A stretch of DNA of 64,000 nucleotides from Lysobacteraceae bacterium SCN 69-320 (lineage in GTDB: Bacteria > Pseudomonadota > Gammaproteobacteria > Xanthomonadales > Rhodanobacteraceae). The stretch lies in assembly GCA_001725155.1 (NCBI GenBank), contig MEFP01000012.1, forward strand, positions 310,001 to 374,000, in the 5' to 3' direction. The notes beneath the pieces were generated by a model that was not told the DNA's origin, did not search any database, and saw only the letters and a program-made list of their open reading frames with translations. Shown here one piece after another: positions 27,937-37,219 of this stretch (its first letter is position 1; each line of letters opens with the position of its first letter). The translations under genes were made by a program, and so were the position numbers.

Positions 27937-28892
27937 TGCGGCACGCGCAACGGCACAGGCCATGCCGCCTGCGCGTCCCATCGAATCCACGCATCGGCGG
28001 GCATGCCCGGCTTGAGCTGTTGCTGGACGTTGTCGATGACTAACGTCACGCCGTAGACCATCTGCGCCCGCTCATCGGGCACGTGGATGTCGCGCGGCGT
28101 GAATTGGGCATACGGATCAATCCGCGCGACCGTGGCAGCAAACAGCTGGTCCGGGTAGGCGTCGACCCGCACCCGTGCCGCATGGCCGAGCTTGACCCGG
28201 CCCGCGTCGTTGGCCGCCAGATACACCTTGAGTTCGATCCGGCGCAAATCGGCGAGCAAGGCCAGTGGCTGTCCGGGCTGGATCACCTCACCGACCTCAA
28301 CACCGCGCACCAGGACGGTGGCGTCCTGCGGCGCCTTGACTTCGGTCCGGCTGACATTGGTCTGTGCCAGCCGCACCCGCGACTCGACGCTGCTCACTTG
28401 TGCCTGCAGGCTCGACCGCTGTCCCCGCAACCGCCCCAGCTCGCCTTCGGCTTGGTTAACGGCGTCGTTGACGCTGTCCAATTCCCGGGCCGTTGCGACT
28501 CGAGTCGTTACCAGCCGCTCGATACGAGCGCGTTGTTGCCGGGCCGTCTCGACGTGATGCCGCCAGGAGGCAATTTGCGCGTCCAGGGCGGCCACGCTCT
28601 CTCGCACGGCCCGCGCCTCGTCCTGCACGCCAGTGAGCTGGTCCTGCGTGGTCACCGGATCGATGACCAGCACCACATCCCCAGCCCGGACGGGTTGCCC
28701 TTCCACCAACCGTTGCTCCACGACCCGGCCGCCCGTTTCGGCAGCCAGGCGCACTTCGGTTGCCTCCACGTGACCACTGCCGTAGGTAAACCCAGCGGGC
28801 AAAGGTGGCATCCGCAGCCATTGGTAGACGAGTGCGGCGCCGCCGGACAGCGCGACCACCGCGAGAAAACTCCATACGATTCGGCGCCCCAT
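27933..28892 (-). CDS. HlyD-family membrane fusion protein
   Basis: A 319-residue periplasmic adaptor: one N-terminal helix (RIVWSFLAVVALSGGAALVYQW), a split lipoyl/barrel-sandwich domain (HVEATEVRLAAETGGRVVE... and DATVLVRGVEVGEVIQPGQPL), and a coiled-coil hairpin of about 110 residues between them. This is the layout of YbhG/YhiI. It probably connects the ABC exporter to an outer-membrane channel; no TolC-like gene is in this operon, though a CusC-like gene lies 6 kb upstream. The Met at 28892 gives the membrane anchor at the right place. Confidence 0.87.
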   Translation of the reverse strand: MGRRIVWSFLAVVALSGGAALVYQWLRMPPLPAGFTYGSGHVEATEVRLAAETGGRVVEQRLVEGQPVRAGDVVLVIDPVTTQDQLTGVQDEARAVRESVAALDAQIASWRHHVETARQQRARIERLVTTRVATARELDSVNDAVNQAEGELGRLRGQRSSLQAQVSSVESRVRLAQTNVSRTEVKAPQDATVLVRGVEVGEVIQPGQPLALLADLRRIELKVYLAANDAGRVKLGHAARVRVDAYPDQLFAATVARIDPYAQFTPRDIHVPDERAQMVYGVTLVIDNVQQQLKPGMPADAWIRWDAQAAWPVPLRVPQ

Positions 28893-28932
28893 TACGTGGC
28901 TCTCCCGAGGTAGCCCAAAGCGCGACGGCCCA

Positions 28933-29430
28933 TCACGGACCGCCATGCAGGTTGTCGTACACCATATCGAACCGCTCGACGCGCTCGCCCCAGCGCACAT
29001 CAATGCGAAAGCGATGGTCGCGACCTTCGGCGATGACGAAGGTGGCCCCGAACGACTGCGTGTCTCCCAAAGCCATCGGCTCCAGCACTTTGGTCGTCGC
29101 CTCCCCTCTGGGGGGCGTGTGACGCACCGTTACCGTAGCCTGCGTGATGCGCTGGCCGGACGAGGTATCAAACAGCGCAATGACCAGATGATGAGTACCG
29201 GCAGCGAAGCGAACCGTGCCGTGCACGTCCGCAGGCGGTGGATGCGCCGAGAGGACGGCTTGGGACAGCGCGGCAGGGACCACGCCGTAATAGAGCGTGA
29301 CCCGCTCGTTTTGCATCCGTTGGTCCGTGGGGGCCGCCTGCGCCGCCGCGGCAAGCGCGACGAATGCCGCGCCGACAATGACCCTTCGCAGACGCCGGGC
29401 CTGACGATTCACGCACAGGAGCGGGCTCAT
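28933..29430 (-). CDS. Exported protein of the ABC exporter operon
   Basis: A 165-residue protein with a signal peptide (RRVIVGAAFVALAAAAQAAPTD) and a beta-rich mature part (HLVIALFDTSSGQRITQATVTVRHT, HRFRIDVRWGERVERFDMVYDN) that looks like an immunoglobulin-like periplasmic domain. No named family was recognised. The start overlaps the ICMT-like gene by 4 bp; the long upstream ORF-track extension is a shadow of that gene. It may bind metal or substrate for the exporter (inference). Confidence 0.72.
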   Translation of the reverse strand: MSPLLCVNRQARRLRRVIVGAAFVALAAAAQAAPTDQRMQNERVTLYYGVVPAALSQAVLSAHPPPADVHGTVRFAAGTHHLVIALFDTSSGQRITQATVTVRHTPPRGEATTKVLEPMALGDTQSFGATFVIAEGRDHRFRIDVRWGERVERFDMVYDNLHGGP

Positions 29431-30074
29431 GCCGTCACCGCCGGCCGCCGCCGGCCCGGAATAAACGCAGGTGTCGCCGCCTGGTAGCGCGCATATGCCT
29501 CGCCATATCGCGCCAGGCTGTCGCGCTCCTCGGCTTTGGACAGCCGCCAGTAAGCGATCACCAGAATCGGAAACATTGCCAACGTGATCAGGGTCGGCCA
29601 CTGCAACAGGAATCCGAACATGATCAGCACGAAGGCTACGTACTGCGGATGGCGGATCCGGGCGTAGGGACCCGTCGCAGCCATTTTGCCCAACCGCTGG
29701 GCGCGGTAAAGCACCGCCCAGGCGCTGGAAAGTAACCAGAATCCCCAGACGATGAACACGAAGCTCATGACGTGGAACGGTCCGAAATGCGGATTGGTGC
29801 GCCATCCAACGACCATCTCGAACACGTGGCCGGCGTCATGCGATAGCCAATTCACTTCCGGAAAGCGGCTGCTCAGCCACCCCGACAGGAAATACAACGA
29901 GAGCGGAAAGCCGTACATCTCCGCGAAGAGCGCCACGATAAATGCCGAATACATGCCGAAGCTGCGCCAGTCGCGGCGGGTCGACGGGGTGTAGAAGGAG
30001 TAGGCAAAGAAGATGAAAAGCACGGCATTGAGGACTGCCAGAGTCCACAAGCCATAACCTGATCCACTGGACAT
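29427..30074 (-). CDS. ICMT-like membrane methyltransferase (copy 2)
   Basis: The 215-residue paralogue of the 18091-18744 protein keeps the GPYARIRHPQYVAFVLIMFG signature and EERDSLARYGEAY near the C-terminus. Five hydrophobic helices are visible. The core (residues about 25-110) is nearly identical between copies, for example YGFPLSL and [15 protein letters not shown], so the duplication is fairly recent or under strong selection. It follows DUF2933 by 14 bp and overlaps the exported protein gene. Confidence 0.85.
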   Translation of the reverse strand: MSSGSGYGLWTLAVLNAVLFIFFAYSFYTPSTRRDWRSFGMYSAFIVALFAEMYGFPLSLYFLSGWLSSRFPEVNWLSHDAGHVFEMVVGWRTNPHFGPFHVMSFVFIVWGFWLLSSAWAVLYRAQRLGKMAATGPYARIRHPQYVAFVLIMFGFLLQWPTLITLAMFPILVIAYWRLSKAEERDSLARYGEAYARYQAATPAFIPGRRRPAVTA

Positions 30075-30088
30075 GACCGTCTCCTCGT

Positions 30089-30397
30089 TCAGTGTTGATG
30101 ACCGCCACGCGAACGGTCGGCGGTGCGCGCGGGGCGCTTAGGCGCCGGCGTGGCGGCTGGTGGGGGGGGCGATCCCGCGTGGCGATGCCCGCCGTGGCGA
30201 TGACGAGCGTGCATGCCCACGTGCAAGGCGAGGAACACGCCAATGAGGATATAGGGCAGGGCACCGAACAGATGCACGCCGTGCTCGACGACCAGAAAAA
30301 AGCCAGCAATGGCCAGAAAGCCCCAAAAAGCCAGCCGGATCCACCACGGCGCAGGGGAGCGCGACGGCGGAGCAGCGTGCAAGTCGTGGTGGGTCAT
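30089..30397 (-). CDS. DUF2933-type small membrane protein (copy 2)
   Basis: A 102-residue protein with two helices (WIRLAFWGFLAIAGFFLVVEH and YILIGVFLALHVGMHA) followed by a His-rich tract (HARHRHGGHRH) and a Pro/Ala/Arg tail ending GGHQH. It has the same plan as the 18741-19085 protein. The Met at 30397 follows AAGGAG. It is the first gene of the ABC exporter operon, about 150 bp after a MerR-type promoter. Confidence 0.78.
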   Translation of the reverse strand: MTHHDLHAAPPSRSPAPWWIRLAFWGFLAIAGFFLVVEHGVHLFGALPYILIGVFLALHVGMHARHRHGGHRHAGSPPPPAATPAPKRPARTADRSRGGHQH

Positions 30398-30555
30398 GGC
30401 GAACTCCTTACGCAAATTGGAGGCAGAGCAGATCCCGTCTTACGGGGTCTGGCCAACACCGCCGGGCGACGGTCCGGTACGTTATTGCGCCCCCCGGCTT
30501 GGCGCAGCGCATGACCGGATGCCGCCTCGCGACAGGGCGCCGACGGGGTGGTAGG

Positions 30556-30586
30556 ACCCTAAAGCTAGGTGCCGCACCCAGGTCAA
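30556..30586 (-). promoter_or_regulatory. MerR-type promoter for the DUF2933/ABC exporter operon
   Basis: The minus strand shows -35 TTGACC, a 19-bp spacer and -10 TAGGGT. The spacer region carries the inverted repeat CTGGGTGcGGCACCTAG (one mismatch). The design and half-site style match the promoter at 21901-21931, so the same MerR protein may control both operons (inference). Confidence 0.65.
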
Positions 30587-30604
30587 TGACCAGCCCCTGG
30601 GCGA

Positions 30605-33600
30605 TCATTGTGTTGCGTCCGACAAATTGCTGGCGGATACGGTACGGCCCCGGGGGGCCAGCAGCTCCCGGCGTTTGACCAACGCGTAGATCACCGGGAT
30701 GACGACCAGGGTCAGGATCGTGGACGACACCATGCCACCCACCATCGGAGCAGCGATGCGGCGCATCACTTCCGAGCCAGTGCCCGTGCTCCACATGATC
30801 GGTAGCAAACCGGCCATGATTGCAACGACGGTCATCATCTTGGGCCGTACGCGCTCGACCGCGCCCTCGACGATCGCATCGGTAATATCCCCCAGCGTCA
30901 ACGACTCGCCCCGACTACGGCGCGCCTTGGCGCAGGCGTCCAAGGCGTGGTCGAGGTAGATCAGCATGACCACCCCGGTTTCGGCGGCGACACCGGCCAG
31001 GGCGATGAAACCCACCGCGACAGCGACGCTGAGGTTGTAGTCCAATGCCCACATGAGCCACACGCCGCCCACCAATGCAAAGGGCACCGACAGCATCACG
31101 ATCAGCGATTCGGTGATCCGCCGGAAGTTCAAAAACAGCAGCAAGAAGATCAGCGCCAGGGTCACCGGTACCACGATCTTCATCTTCGCAATGGCCCGCT
31201 GCATGTACTCGTACTGGCCGCTCCAGGTCGCGTAGTACCCCGGCGGGAAGGTGACTGCCTTCGCCACAGCGTCTTGCGCAGCGCGCACGTAGGCCCCGAG
31301 ATCCGGCTCGCGGGTATCGACGTAGATGTAGGCCGAGAGCAACGCGTTTTCCGTACGGATCGATGGTGCCCCCTTGCGGATCGTGATGGTGGCCAACTCA
31401 CCCAGCGGCACCTGAGCTCCGTCCATCGTCGAGACCAGGACTTGCTGGGCGATCCTTTCCGGGTTGTCACGCAGTTCGCGCGGATAACGAACAATCACGC
31501 CGAAACGCTCGCGGCCTTCCACCGTCGTCGTCACCATGTCCCCGCCGAGCGCCGCTGCAATCACGTCCTGCAGCTCGCCTACCGGCAGGTTGTAACGCGC
31601 CAACTGCCGCCGATCGGGTTCGATGTCAATGTAGAAGCCGCCTGTCAGTCGCTCAGCGTAGGCGCTGGTCGTGCCTGGCACGGTCCGCACCGCCGCCTCA
31701 ATTGCCTTGGCCAGGCGCTCCATCTCCACCAAGTCCGTCCCAAACACCTTGATGCCGATTGGCGTACGGATGCCGGTGGCCAGCATGTCGGTGCGTGCCT
31801 TGATCGGCATCGTCCAGGAGTTGGCCACCCCAGGGAACTGCAGTGCACGGTCCATCTCCCCGATAAGCGTGTCGATGGTCATGCCTTCGCGCCATTGGTC
31901 TTCGGGCTTCAGGTTGATAACGGTCTCAAACATTTCCACCGGGGCCGGGTCGGTGGCGGTCAGGGCCCGACCGGCCTTGCCGAACGCCGATTCGACTTCC
32001 GGGAAAGACTTGATGATCCGGTCCTGCTGCTGCAGTAGTTCAGACGCCTTGGTTACCGACATGCCCGGCAGGGAAGCCGGCATGTACAACAACGTGCCCT
32101 CGTTGAGCGTGGGCATGAATTCGCTACCCAAGTGCGCGGCCGGCCACACCGAGGCAGCCATCACACCCAATGCGGCGACCAGCGTGGCTGTCTTGTGACG
32201 CAGCACGACGGCGATCACGGGTCGGTAAATCGCGATCAAGAATCGGTTCACCGGATTCTTTTCTTCGGGCAGGATCTTGCCGCGCACGAACAGCAGCATG
32301 AGCACCGGCACCAGCGTCACCGACAGCAGCGCGCCCCCAGCCATGGCAAAGGTCTTGGTGAACGCCAGTGGATGGAATAGGCGGCCTTCCTGCGCTTCCA
32401 GAGCGAACACCGGCAGAAACGAGACCGTGATGATCAGGAGGCTGAAGAAGAGCGCCGGTCCCACCTCACGACAAGCGTCGATGATCAGCTGGATGCGGGG
32501 CGTGGTCCCGTCATCCCGTTCAATGTGCTTGTGCGCGTTCTCGATCATCACGATCGCGGCATCCACCATCGCGCCAATGGCGATCGCAATGCCGCCCAGA
32601 CTCATGATGTTGGAGTTCATCCCCAGCAAGCGCATCGCCAGGAAGGCAATGAGCACGCCCACGGGAAGCATGATGATCGCGACCAGGGCACTGCGGACGT
32701 GAAAAAGAAACACAATGCAGACCAGAGCGACGATCACGCTCTCTTCAATCAAGGTCCACCGCAGTGTGGCGATCGCGCGATGGATCAGGTCAGAGCGGTC
32801 GTACGCGGCACGGATCGATACCCCTTCCGGCAATCCGGCTTGGATCTCGGTGATCTTTTGCTTGAGCCCTTCAATCACCGTCAAGGCATTTTCGCCGTAG
32901 CGCGCCACCGCAATGCCCGCGACCGTCTCGCCCTCGCCGTTAAGCTCCGCCACACCGCGGCGCTCATCCGGCACCAGCTCCACCCGGGCCAGATCGCCAA
33001 TGAGGATCGGGGTGCCTCCATCGGCCTTCACCACCAGATTCTCGATGTCCCCGACACCCCGCAAATAACCGCGGCCCCGGATCATGTACTCGGTCTCGGT
33101 CATCTCGACCACGCGTCCGCCCACATCGCGGTTGCTGCTGGCAATGACCTCGGAGATGCGCGACAGCGGCACCCCGTACTGGCGCAGCCGCCCCGGGTCG
33201 ACAGTCACTGAGTACTGGCGCACGAAACCGCCGACACTGGCCACCTCGGCGACACCTGGGGCCTTGGTCAGCTGGTAGCGCACAAACCAGTCCTGGATAG
33301 CGCGCAGTTGGTCGAGCGACCGCTGCTCGCCCTCAAGCACGTACTGATAGACCCAGCCCACGCCGGTGGCGTCCGGTCCCAATGTCGGGGTCACGCCCTC
33401 GGGTAGCTTCTTGGACGCAAAATTCAGGTATTCGAGCACGCGTGACCGCGCCCAGTAGATGTCGGTGCCGTCCTCGAAGATCACGTAGACGAACGAGGCT
33501 CCGAAGAATGAGAAGCCGCGCACCACCTTGGACTTGGGCACGGCCAGCATCGCCGTGGTCAGGGGATATGTGACCTGATCCTCGACTACCTGTGGCGCCT

Positions 33601-33766
33601 GCCCCGGTACTTCGGTGAATACGATGACTTGGACATCAGAGAGGTCGGGCAGGGCGTCCAGCGGAGTTCTGAGTACGGCATAGATGCCGGCAGCCGTAAT
33701 GGCCAGGGCCATGACCAGGACGAGAAAGACATTGCGGACCGACCAGTCGATCAGGCGGGCGAGCAT
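30605..33766 (-). CDS. cusA: CusA-type heavy-metal RND efflux pump
   Basis: A 1053-residue RND pump of the inner membrane exporting Cu(I)/Ag(I) with the proton gradient. The TM4 segment reads IAIGAMVDAAIVMIENAHKH, the HME4 (monovalent) form. The periplasmic segment SWTMPIKARTDMLATGIRTPIG carries the methionines expected of the CusA copper site. The Met at 33766 sits 2 bp after the CusB stop; the ORF-track start nine codons earlier would overlap it. Length is normal for the family. It forms a tripartite complex with the next two proteins. Confidence 0.93.
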   Translation of the reverse strand: MLARLIDWSVRNVFLVLVMALAITAAGIYAVLRTPLDALPDLSDVQVIVFTEVPGQAPQVVEDQVTYPLTTAMLAVPKSKVVRGFSFFGASFVYVIFEDGTDIYWARSRVLEYLNFASKKLPEGVTPTLGPDATGVGWVYQYVLEGEQRSLDQLRAIQDWFVRYQLTKAPGVAEVASVGGFVRQYSVTVDPGRLRQYGVPLSRISEVIASSNRDVGGRVVEMTETEYMIRGRGYLRGVGDIENLVVKADGGTPILIGDLARVELVPDERRGVAELNGEGETVAGIAVARYGENALTVIEGLKQKITEIQAGLPEGVSIRAAYDRSDLIHRAIATLRWTLIEESVIVALVCIVFLFHVRSALVAIIMLPVGVLIAFLAMRLLGMNSNIMSLGGIAIAIGAMVDAAIVMIENAHKHIERDDGTTPRIQLIIDACREVGPALFFSLLIITVSFLPVFALEAQEGRLFHPLAFTKTFAMAGGALLSVTLVPVLMLLFVRGKILPEEKNPVNRFLIAIYRPVIAVVLRHKTATLVAALGVMAASVWPAAHLGSEFMPTLNEGTLLYMPASLPGMSVTKASELLQQQDRIIKSFPEVESAFGKAGRALTATDPAPVEMFETVINLKPEDQWREGMTIDTLIGEMDRALQFPGVANSWTMPIKARTDMLATGIRTPIGIKVFGTDLVEMERLAKAIEAAVRTVPGTTSAYAERLTGGFYIDIEPDRRQLARYNLPVGELQDVIAAALGGDMVTTTVEGRERFGVIVRYPRELRDNPERIAQQVLVSTMDGAQVPLGELATITIRKGAPSIRTENALLSAYIYVDTREPDLGAYVRAAQDAVAKAVTFPPGYYATWSGQYEYMQRAIAKMKIVVPVTLALIFLLLFLNFRRITESLIVMLSVPFALVGGVWLMWALDYNLSVAVAVGFIALAGVAAETGVVMLIYLDHALDACAKARRSRGESLTLGDITDAIVEGAVERVRPKMMTVVAIMAGLLPIMWSTGTGSEVMRRIAAPMVGGMVSSTILTLVVIPVIYALVKRRELLAPRGRTVSASNLSDATQ

Positions 33767-33767
33767 C

Positions 33768-35114
33768 TCACTGGCCTCCCGAATGACGGGCATGGGGATC
33801 GGGCTTGGCCGGAGCCTCTTGGGCGTTGGCTGGCGCCGTCGTGCTTTCGACAGTCGGCGGGGACGCCGTGCCGTGGACCATACCCTGCATAGCGGAACGC
33901 AGGTTACTTTCGGCGTCGATCAGGAAATTGGCCGACACCACCACCGCCTCGCCAACGGCCACACCCGACAGCACTTCGATTCGATCACCGGACCGAGCGC
34001 CCACGCGGACGTCCCGCGGCGCGAACCGCCCGGGCGCCGTCTGCACCAGCACCAGTTGCCGGGCGCCGGAATCAATGACCGCCGAACGCGGAATGACGAC
34101 GGCCGCTTCAATCGCAGTGCCCGCCAGCTCCACATCCCCGAACAATCCCGGTCGCAGCGCGCCCGTCGGATTCGGGAGCTCGATACGGACGCCGATCGTA
34201 CGGCTGACTGCGTTCACGACCGGCTGAATGAAGCTGACGCGGCCCTCATAACGCTCGCCTGGCAAGCTCGGGGTTTGAAAGGTCGCCGCCCCGCCTACCA
34301 GCAGACTCGCCGAGGCCGAGGTCGGCACGTCGGCCACGACCCAAACCGTGGACAGATCAGCCAAACGCAAAATGGTCTGACCCGGCTCGAAGCGGTCCCC
34401 TTGCACGACCCGTTTTTCGATCACCACGGCGTCCGCTGGTGCCGTGAGCACGAGCCGCGCATCACGGCCGCTCCGGGTGACCTGGGCGCCGACGATGTCC
34501 CAGTTGCGCAACCGCGTTCGCGCGGCATCGCGCAACTGCCGCATTGTCGCGGCGCTGGCCGGATCCGCGATATCAAGCCGCTGGGCGGCCGCCTCGGCGA
34601 TCTGGTATTCGCTTTGGGCAGCCACCAACGCTGGGCTGTAGAGCGCCATCAACGGCTGCCCCCGCCGTACCGTCATGCCAGTCTGGTTCGCGTAGAGGGT
34701 ATCGATCCATCCTTCGAACTTGGGCGCGATCACAAATTGGCGGGTCTCATCAACCTGCACAGTAGCGCTCGCCCGCACAGCACCGGCGAGCGACTCGCGG
34801 ACGGCCAGCTCGGTACGCACACCCAACTTCTGGACCTTCTCTGGCGGCAAAACCACCGTCCCGGGCTCGGCCGCCGGTTCACCGCCTGCGTAGACGGCGA
34901 CGTAGTCCATGCCCATGGCATCCTTCTTGGGCACGGGCGACGTGTCCGGTAGGCCCATCGGGTTTCGGTAGTACAGGATCTTGCGCTCCCCCGCGGCAGG
35001 CACTGAGTGCTCGGCAACCGCGGGTTTCGGGGCCGCCGATCGACCCACCCACCAACCGGTTACCAAAGCTATCCCCACAGCGATCGCCAACACACGCCAA
35101 CTCATGCGGTTCAT
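33768..35114 (-). CDS. cusB: CusB-type periplasmic adaptor
   Basis: A 448-residue membrane fusion protein with an N-terminal anchor (VLAIAVGIALVTGWWVG). The metal-binding domain found in CusB-like proteins is visible (ILYYRNPMGLPDTSPVPKKDAMGMDYVAVY, with Met residues). Lipoyl and beta-barrel domains follow (FEGWIDTLYANQTGMTVRRGQPL, LTAPADAVVIEKRVVQGDRFEPG). The C-terminus is His/Pro-rich. The ATG overlaps the cusC stop by 4 bp. It links the RND pump to the outer-membrane channel and may hand over copper. Confidence 0.92.
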   Translation of the reverse strand: MNRMSWRVLAIAVGIALVTGWWVGRSAAPKPAVAEHSVPAAGERKILYYRNPMGLPDTSPVPKKDAMGMDYVAVYAGGEPAAEPGTVVLPPEKVQKLGVRTELAVRESLAGAVRASATVQVDETRQFVIAPKFEGWIDTLYANQTGMTVRRGQPLMALYSPALVAAQSEYQIAEAAAQRLDIADPASAATMRQLRDAARTRLRNWDIVGAQVTRSGRDARLVLTAPADAVVIEKRVVQGDRFEPGQTILRLADLSTVWVVADVPTSASASLLVGGAATFQTPSLPGERYEGRVSFIQPVVNAVSRTIGVRIELPNPTGALRPGLFGDVELAGTAIEAAVVIPRSAVIDSGARQLVLVQTAPGRFAPRDVRVGARSGDRIEVLSGVAVGEAVVVSANFLIDAESNLRSAMQGMVHGTASPPTVESTTAPANAQEAPAKPDPHARHSGGQ

Positions 35115-36418
35115 TCGACACTCCCGACAATGGCGCGCACGGCGGCGGCACCGAGCAGTTCGTCGCGGCGGACATCGACCCGCGACAGGTCGGCGCCTTG
35201 CCACGCTTCTAGGGACTCCAACAACGTGCCGAAATCGACATCGCCGACCCGGTAACTGGCCAAGGCCGACTCAAAGTTGGCCTGCGATTGCGGCAACAAC
35301 GTCTGCTCGATCAACTGGCGCTGATCGCGGGCGCTATCGGCCTGAGCCCAGGCTTGACCCAGCTGTCCCTGCAGATCGTTGCGTATTGCCTGGACGCGTG
35401 AGCGTGCCGCGTCGCCCATTAAGATGGCCTCGCGCTCACGTTCGCGCCGGGCGCGCCGCTGCAGAGGAATCTCCACTTCGAGCATTACCTCCAGGCTGTC
35501 GACCCGGTTGGCGCGCTGCATCACCCCCATGCCTATGGTGATGTCCGGAAAACGCTGGCGGCGCTGCAACCGTGCTGCGGTGTCAGCGGCCGCAGCCAGT
35601 GCCAGACGCGCCTGCAGGGCTGGGTGCTGCGCGTCCTCCAGTCTGGCCAAAGCCTGGGCGAGCGAACCGGCCGGCACCTCCAAAATCGGCTCTCCCGCAG
35701 GCTCGGCCAACGGCGCGTCGGCTGGGCGTCCCAGCACCGCATTGAGTGTGGAGGCCGCCTCACGGCGGACGGTCAAGCGCTCGATACGCTCGCGCTGCAT
35801 GGTGGTGCGAGCGACTTGAGCCCGGATGGAATCCTGCTGCGCCGCGACGCCCACGCTGTAACGCACACGGGCGACCTCTTCGACCTGAGCCAGCAACTCA
35901 ATCAATCGATCAACGACAACGACGCTTTGGCGGGCATGCCAATAGCGCACATAGGCCTGCTCGGCCTGGGCAAGCAGCCCCAGAGCCGTCGCATCGCGCT
36001 CGAGTTGGACGGCGTACGCTTGCTGTCCGGCAATCTCTCGGGCCAAACCACGCTTGCCCCACAATGGAACGGGTTGCTTGAGGCTGTAAGTGGTCGAGCC
36101 GACGTTTGCCGGCAGCAGAGTCGGGCGATCGGCATCGATTCCCTGCAACTCGACTGAGATCATAGGGTCGGGCAGCGCCCCCGCCGGGTAGATTCGCGCC
36201 TGGGCGGCCTCGGCCTCGGCCTGCATCGCGTGAAGATCTGGGTTGTTCGCCCTTAACCATGCACGGATCGACGCCACATCGGCGCCAGGAATCGGCGTTT
36301 CAGCCTCGGCTGCCGGCATGCAGATGAGCAGGGCGGCTAACGCCAGGGCCCTCAGCAGGATACGGCGGAGCAGAATGGGGCGGGGCCCCCAGGTGGAATG
36401 AGGAAACAGGAATCCCAT
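35111..36418 (-). CDS. cusC: CusC/TolC-type outer-membrane efflux protein
   Basis: A 435-residue TolC-family protein: an N-terminal export signal (LLRALALAALLICMPAAEA), then two long alpha-helical repeats with the usual ADPMISVELQG-like and IPLQRRARREREREA segments. It forms the outer-membrane channel of the Cus system. It is first of the cusCBA run; the Cys/His-rich exported protein starts 130 bp further upstream in the same direction. The Met at 36418 places the signal peptide normally; the ORF-track extension is not supported. Confidence 0.88.
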   Translation of the reverse strand: MGFLFPHSTWGPRPILLRRILLRALALAALLICMPAAEAETPIPGADVASIRAWLRANNPDLHAMQAEAEAAQARIYPAGALPDPMISVELQGIDADRPTLLPANVGSTTYSLKQPVPLWGKRGLAREIAGQQAYAVQLERDATALGLLAQAEQAYVRYWHARQSVVVVDRLIELLAQVEEVARVRYSVGVAAQQDSIRAQVARTTMQRERIERLTVRREAASTLNAVLGRPADAPLAEPAGEPILEVPAGSLAQALARLEDAQHPALQARLALAAAADTAARLQRRQRFPDITIGMGVMQRANRVDSLEVMLEVEIPLQRRARREREREAILMGDAARSRVQAIRNDLQGQLGQAWAQADSARDQRQLIEQTLLPQSQANFESALASYRVGDVDFGTLLESLEAWQGADLSRVDVRRDELLGAAAVRAIVGSVE

Positions 36419-36551
36419 GGTGTGCGCCTTGCACGGACTGCGGACCATGCGAGCCCGCAGGAGTGGGTAGGACGGCACCGGCCGCCAAAGGCAGCCGAGC
36501 CAATGGCACCGACGCGGCGCACAGCGGCGCCGGCCGGTCATCGGCGGGGGA

Positions 36552-36962
36552 TCAGATCAGCAGCAGGCTGGCTGGATGAGCGGTCGGTCGATGCCAAGAC
36601 CGCAAAGGCTCCGGCGCCTGCGCGTCACTTGGCCACTGGGGCAGCCACTGCACTGTCACGACCGGTACAACGGGCAACAGGCCCAGGGCCGGCACGGCCG
36701 GAATGCGAGCCACGTCCGGGCTCATATCCCCACGGCTACAGTGGGCATCGCAAACCGGTGATGTGTCCGATGAGCCGGACGAATGGCAGGGGGGCGACGT
36801 GTGGTCGGCGTGGTCAATCCCGGCAGCGTGGGCGCTGGCCATCGCCATGCTGGCTAAGGTGCAGGCCGGGTGGCTGGCTAGGAGTAGCTGCGACCACAAC
36901 AGTGCGACCATCGCCAAAAGCGCTAGTGGCGTACGTAGGCGGTGGCGGCGAAACTTCTTCAT
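36552..36962 (-). CDS. Cys/His-rich exported protein (copy 2)
   Basis: The 136-residue homologue of the 22119-22568 protein, with signal peptide (TPLALLAMVALLWSQLLLASHPAC), the motif SPPCHSS...VCDAHCSRGD and the ending SWHRPTAHPASLLLI. It immediately precedes cusCBA, so it is probably made with the efflux pump and acts in the periplasm on copper or silver (inference). An FNR-type box lies at the same distance from the start codon as in copy 1. Confidence 0.74.
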   Translation of the reverse strand: MKKFRRHRLRTPLALLAMVALLWSQLLLASHPACTLASMAMASAHAAGIDHADHTSPPCHSSGSSDTSPVCDAHCSRGDMSPDVARIPAVPALGLLPVVPVVTVQWLPQWPSDAQAPEPLRSWHRPTAHPASLLLI

Positions 36963-36999
36963 CGTGCGTGAACGGTACCGATTCTGGCATGGTGGCAGA

Positions 37000-37013
37000 T
37001 TGACCTAAGTCAA
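37000..37013 (-). promoter_or_regulatory. FNR/ANR-like box before the Cys/His-rich gene (copy 2)
   Basis: The minus strand reads TTGACTTAGGTCAA. As in copy 1, 22 bp separate it from a -10-like hexamer (TACCGT) and the ATG follows 9 bp later. The -10 fits less well than in copy 1. It should govern the exported protein and perhaps cusCBA. Confidence 0.55.
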
Positions 37014-37219
37014 TTGACCTCATCGGGCTCGGAATGGAGGGAAATTCCGATAGCCGCTGTGCGGGGACAGGGAGTGTGATGAATACACGAAAATTATCCG
37101 AAACGTAGAGGACAGGCCACTTTTTCGCCTCCCGCTCTCGTTCGTGAGCCTTCCCAAGTCGAAATTCCGAGTTCTCAGGGCGCTTCGGGGCGTTCTCATA
37201 CTTATGGACAAGGGAAATC

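Noticed and set aside
30574-30587. FNR-type box near TTGACCTGGGTG
   Set aside because: Only one half-site fits; the 19-bp spacer and inverted repeat show a MerR-type promoter instead.
30947-32038. 363-aa ORF antisense to cusA
   Set aside because: Complete overlap with a certain gene and composition of a mirror frame.
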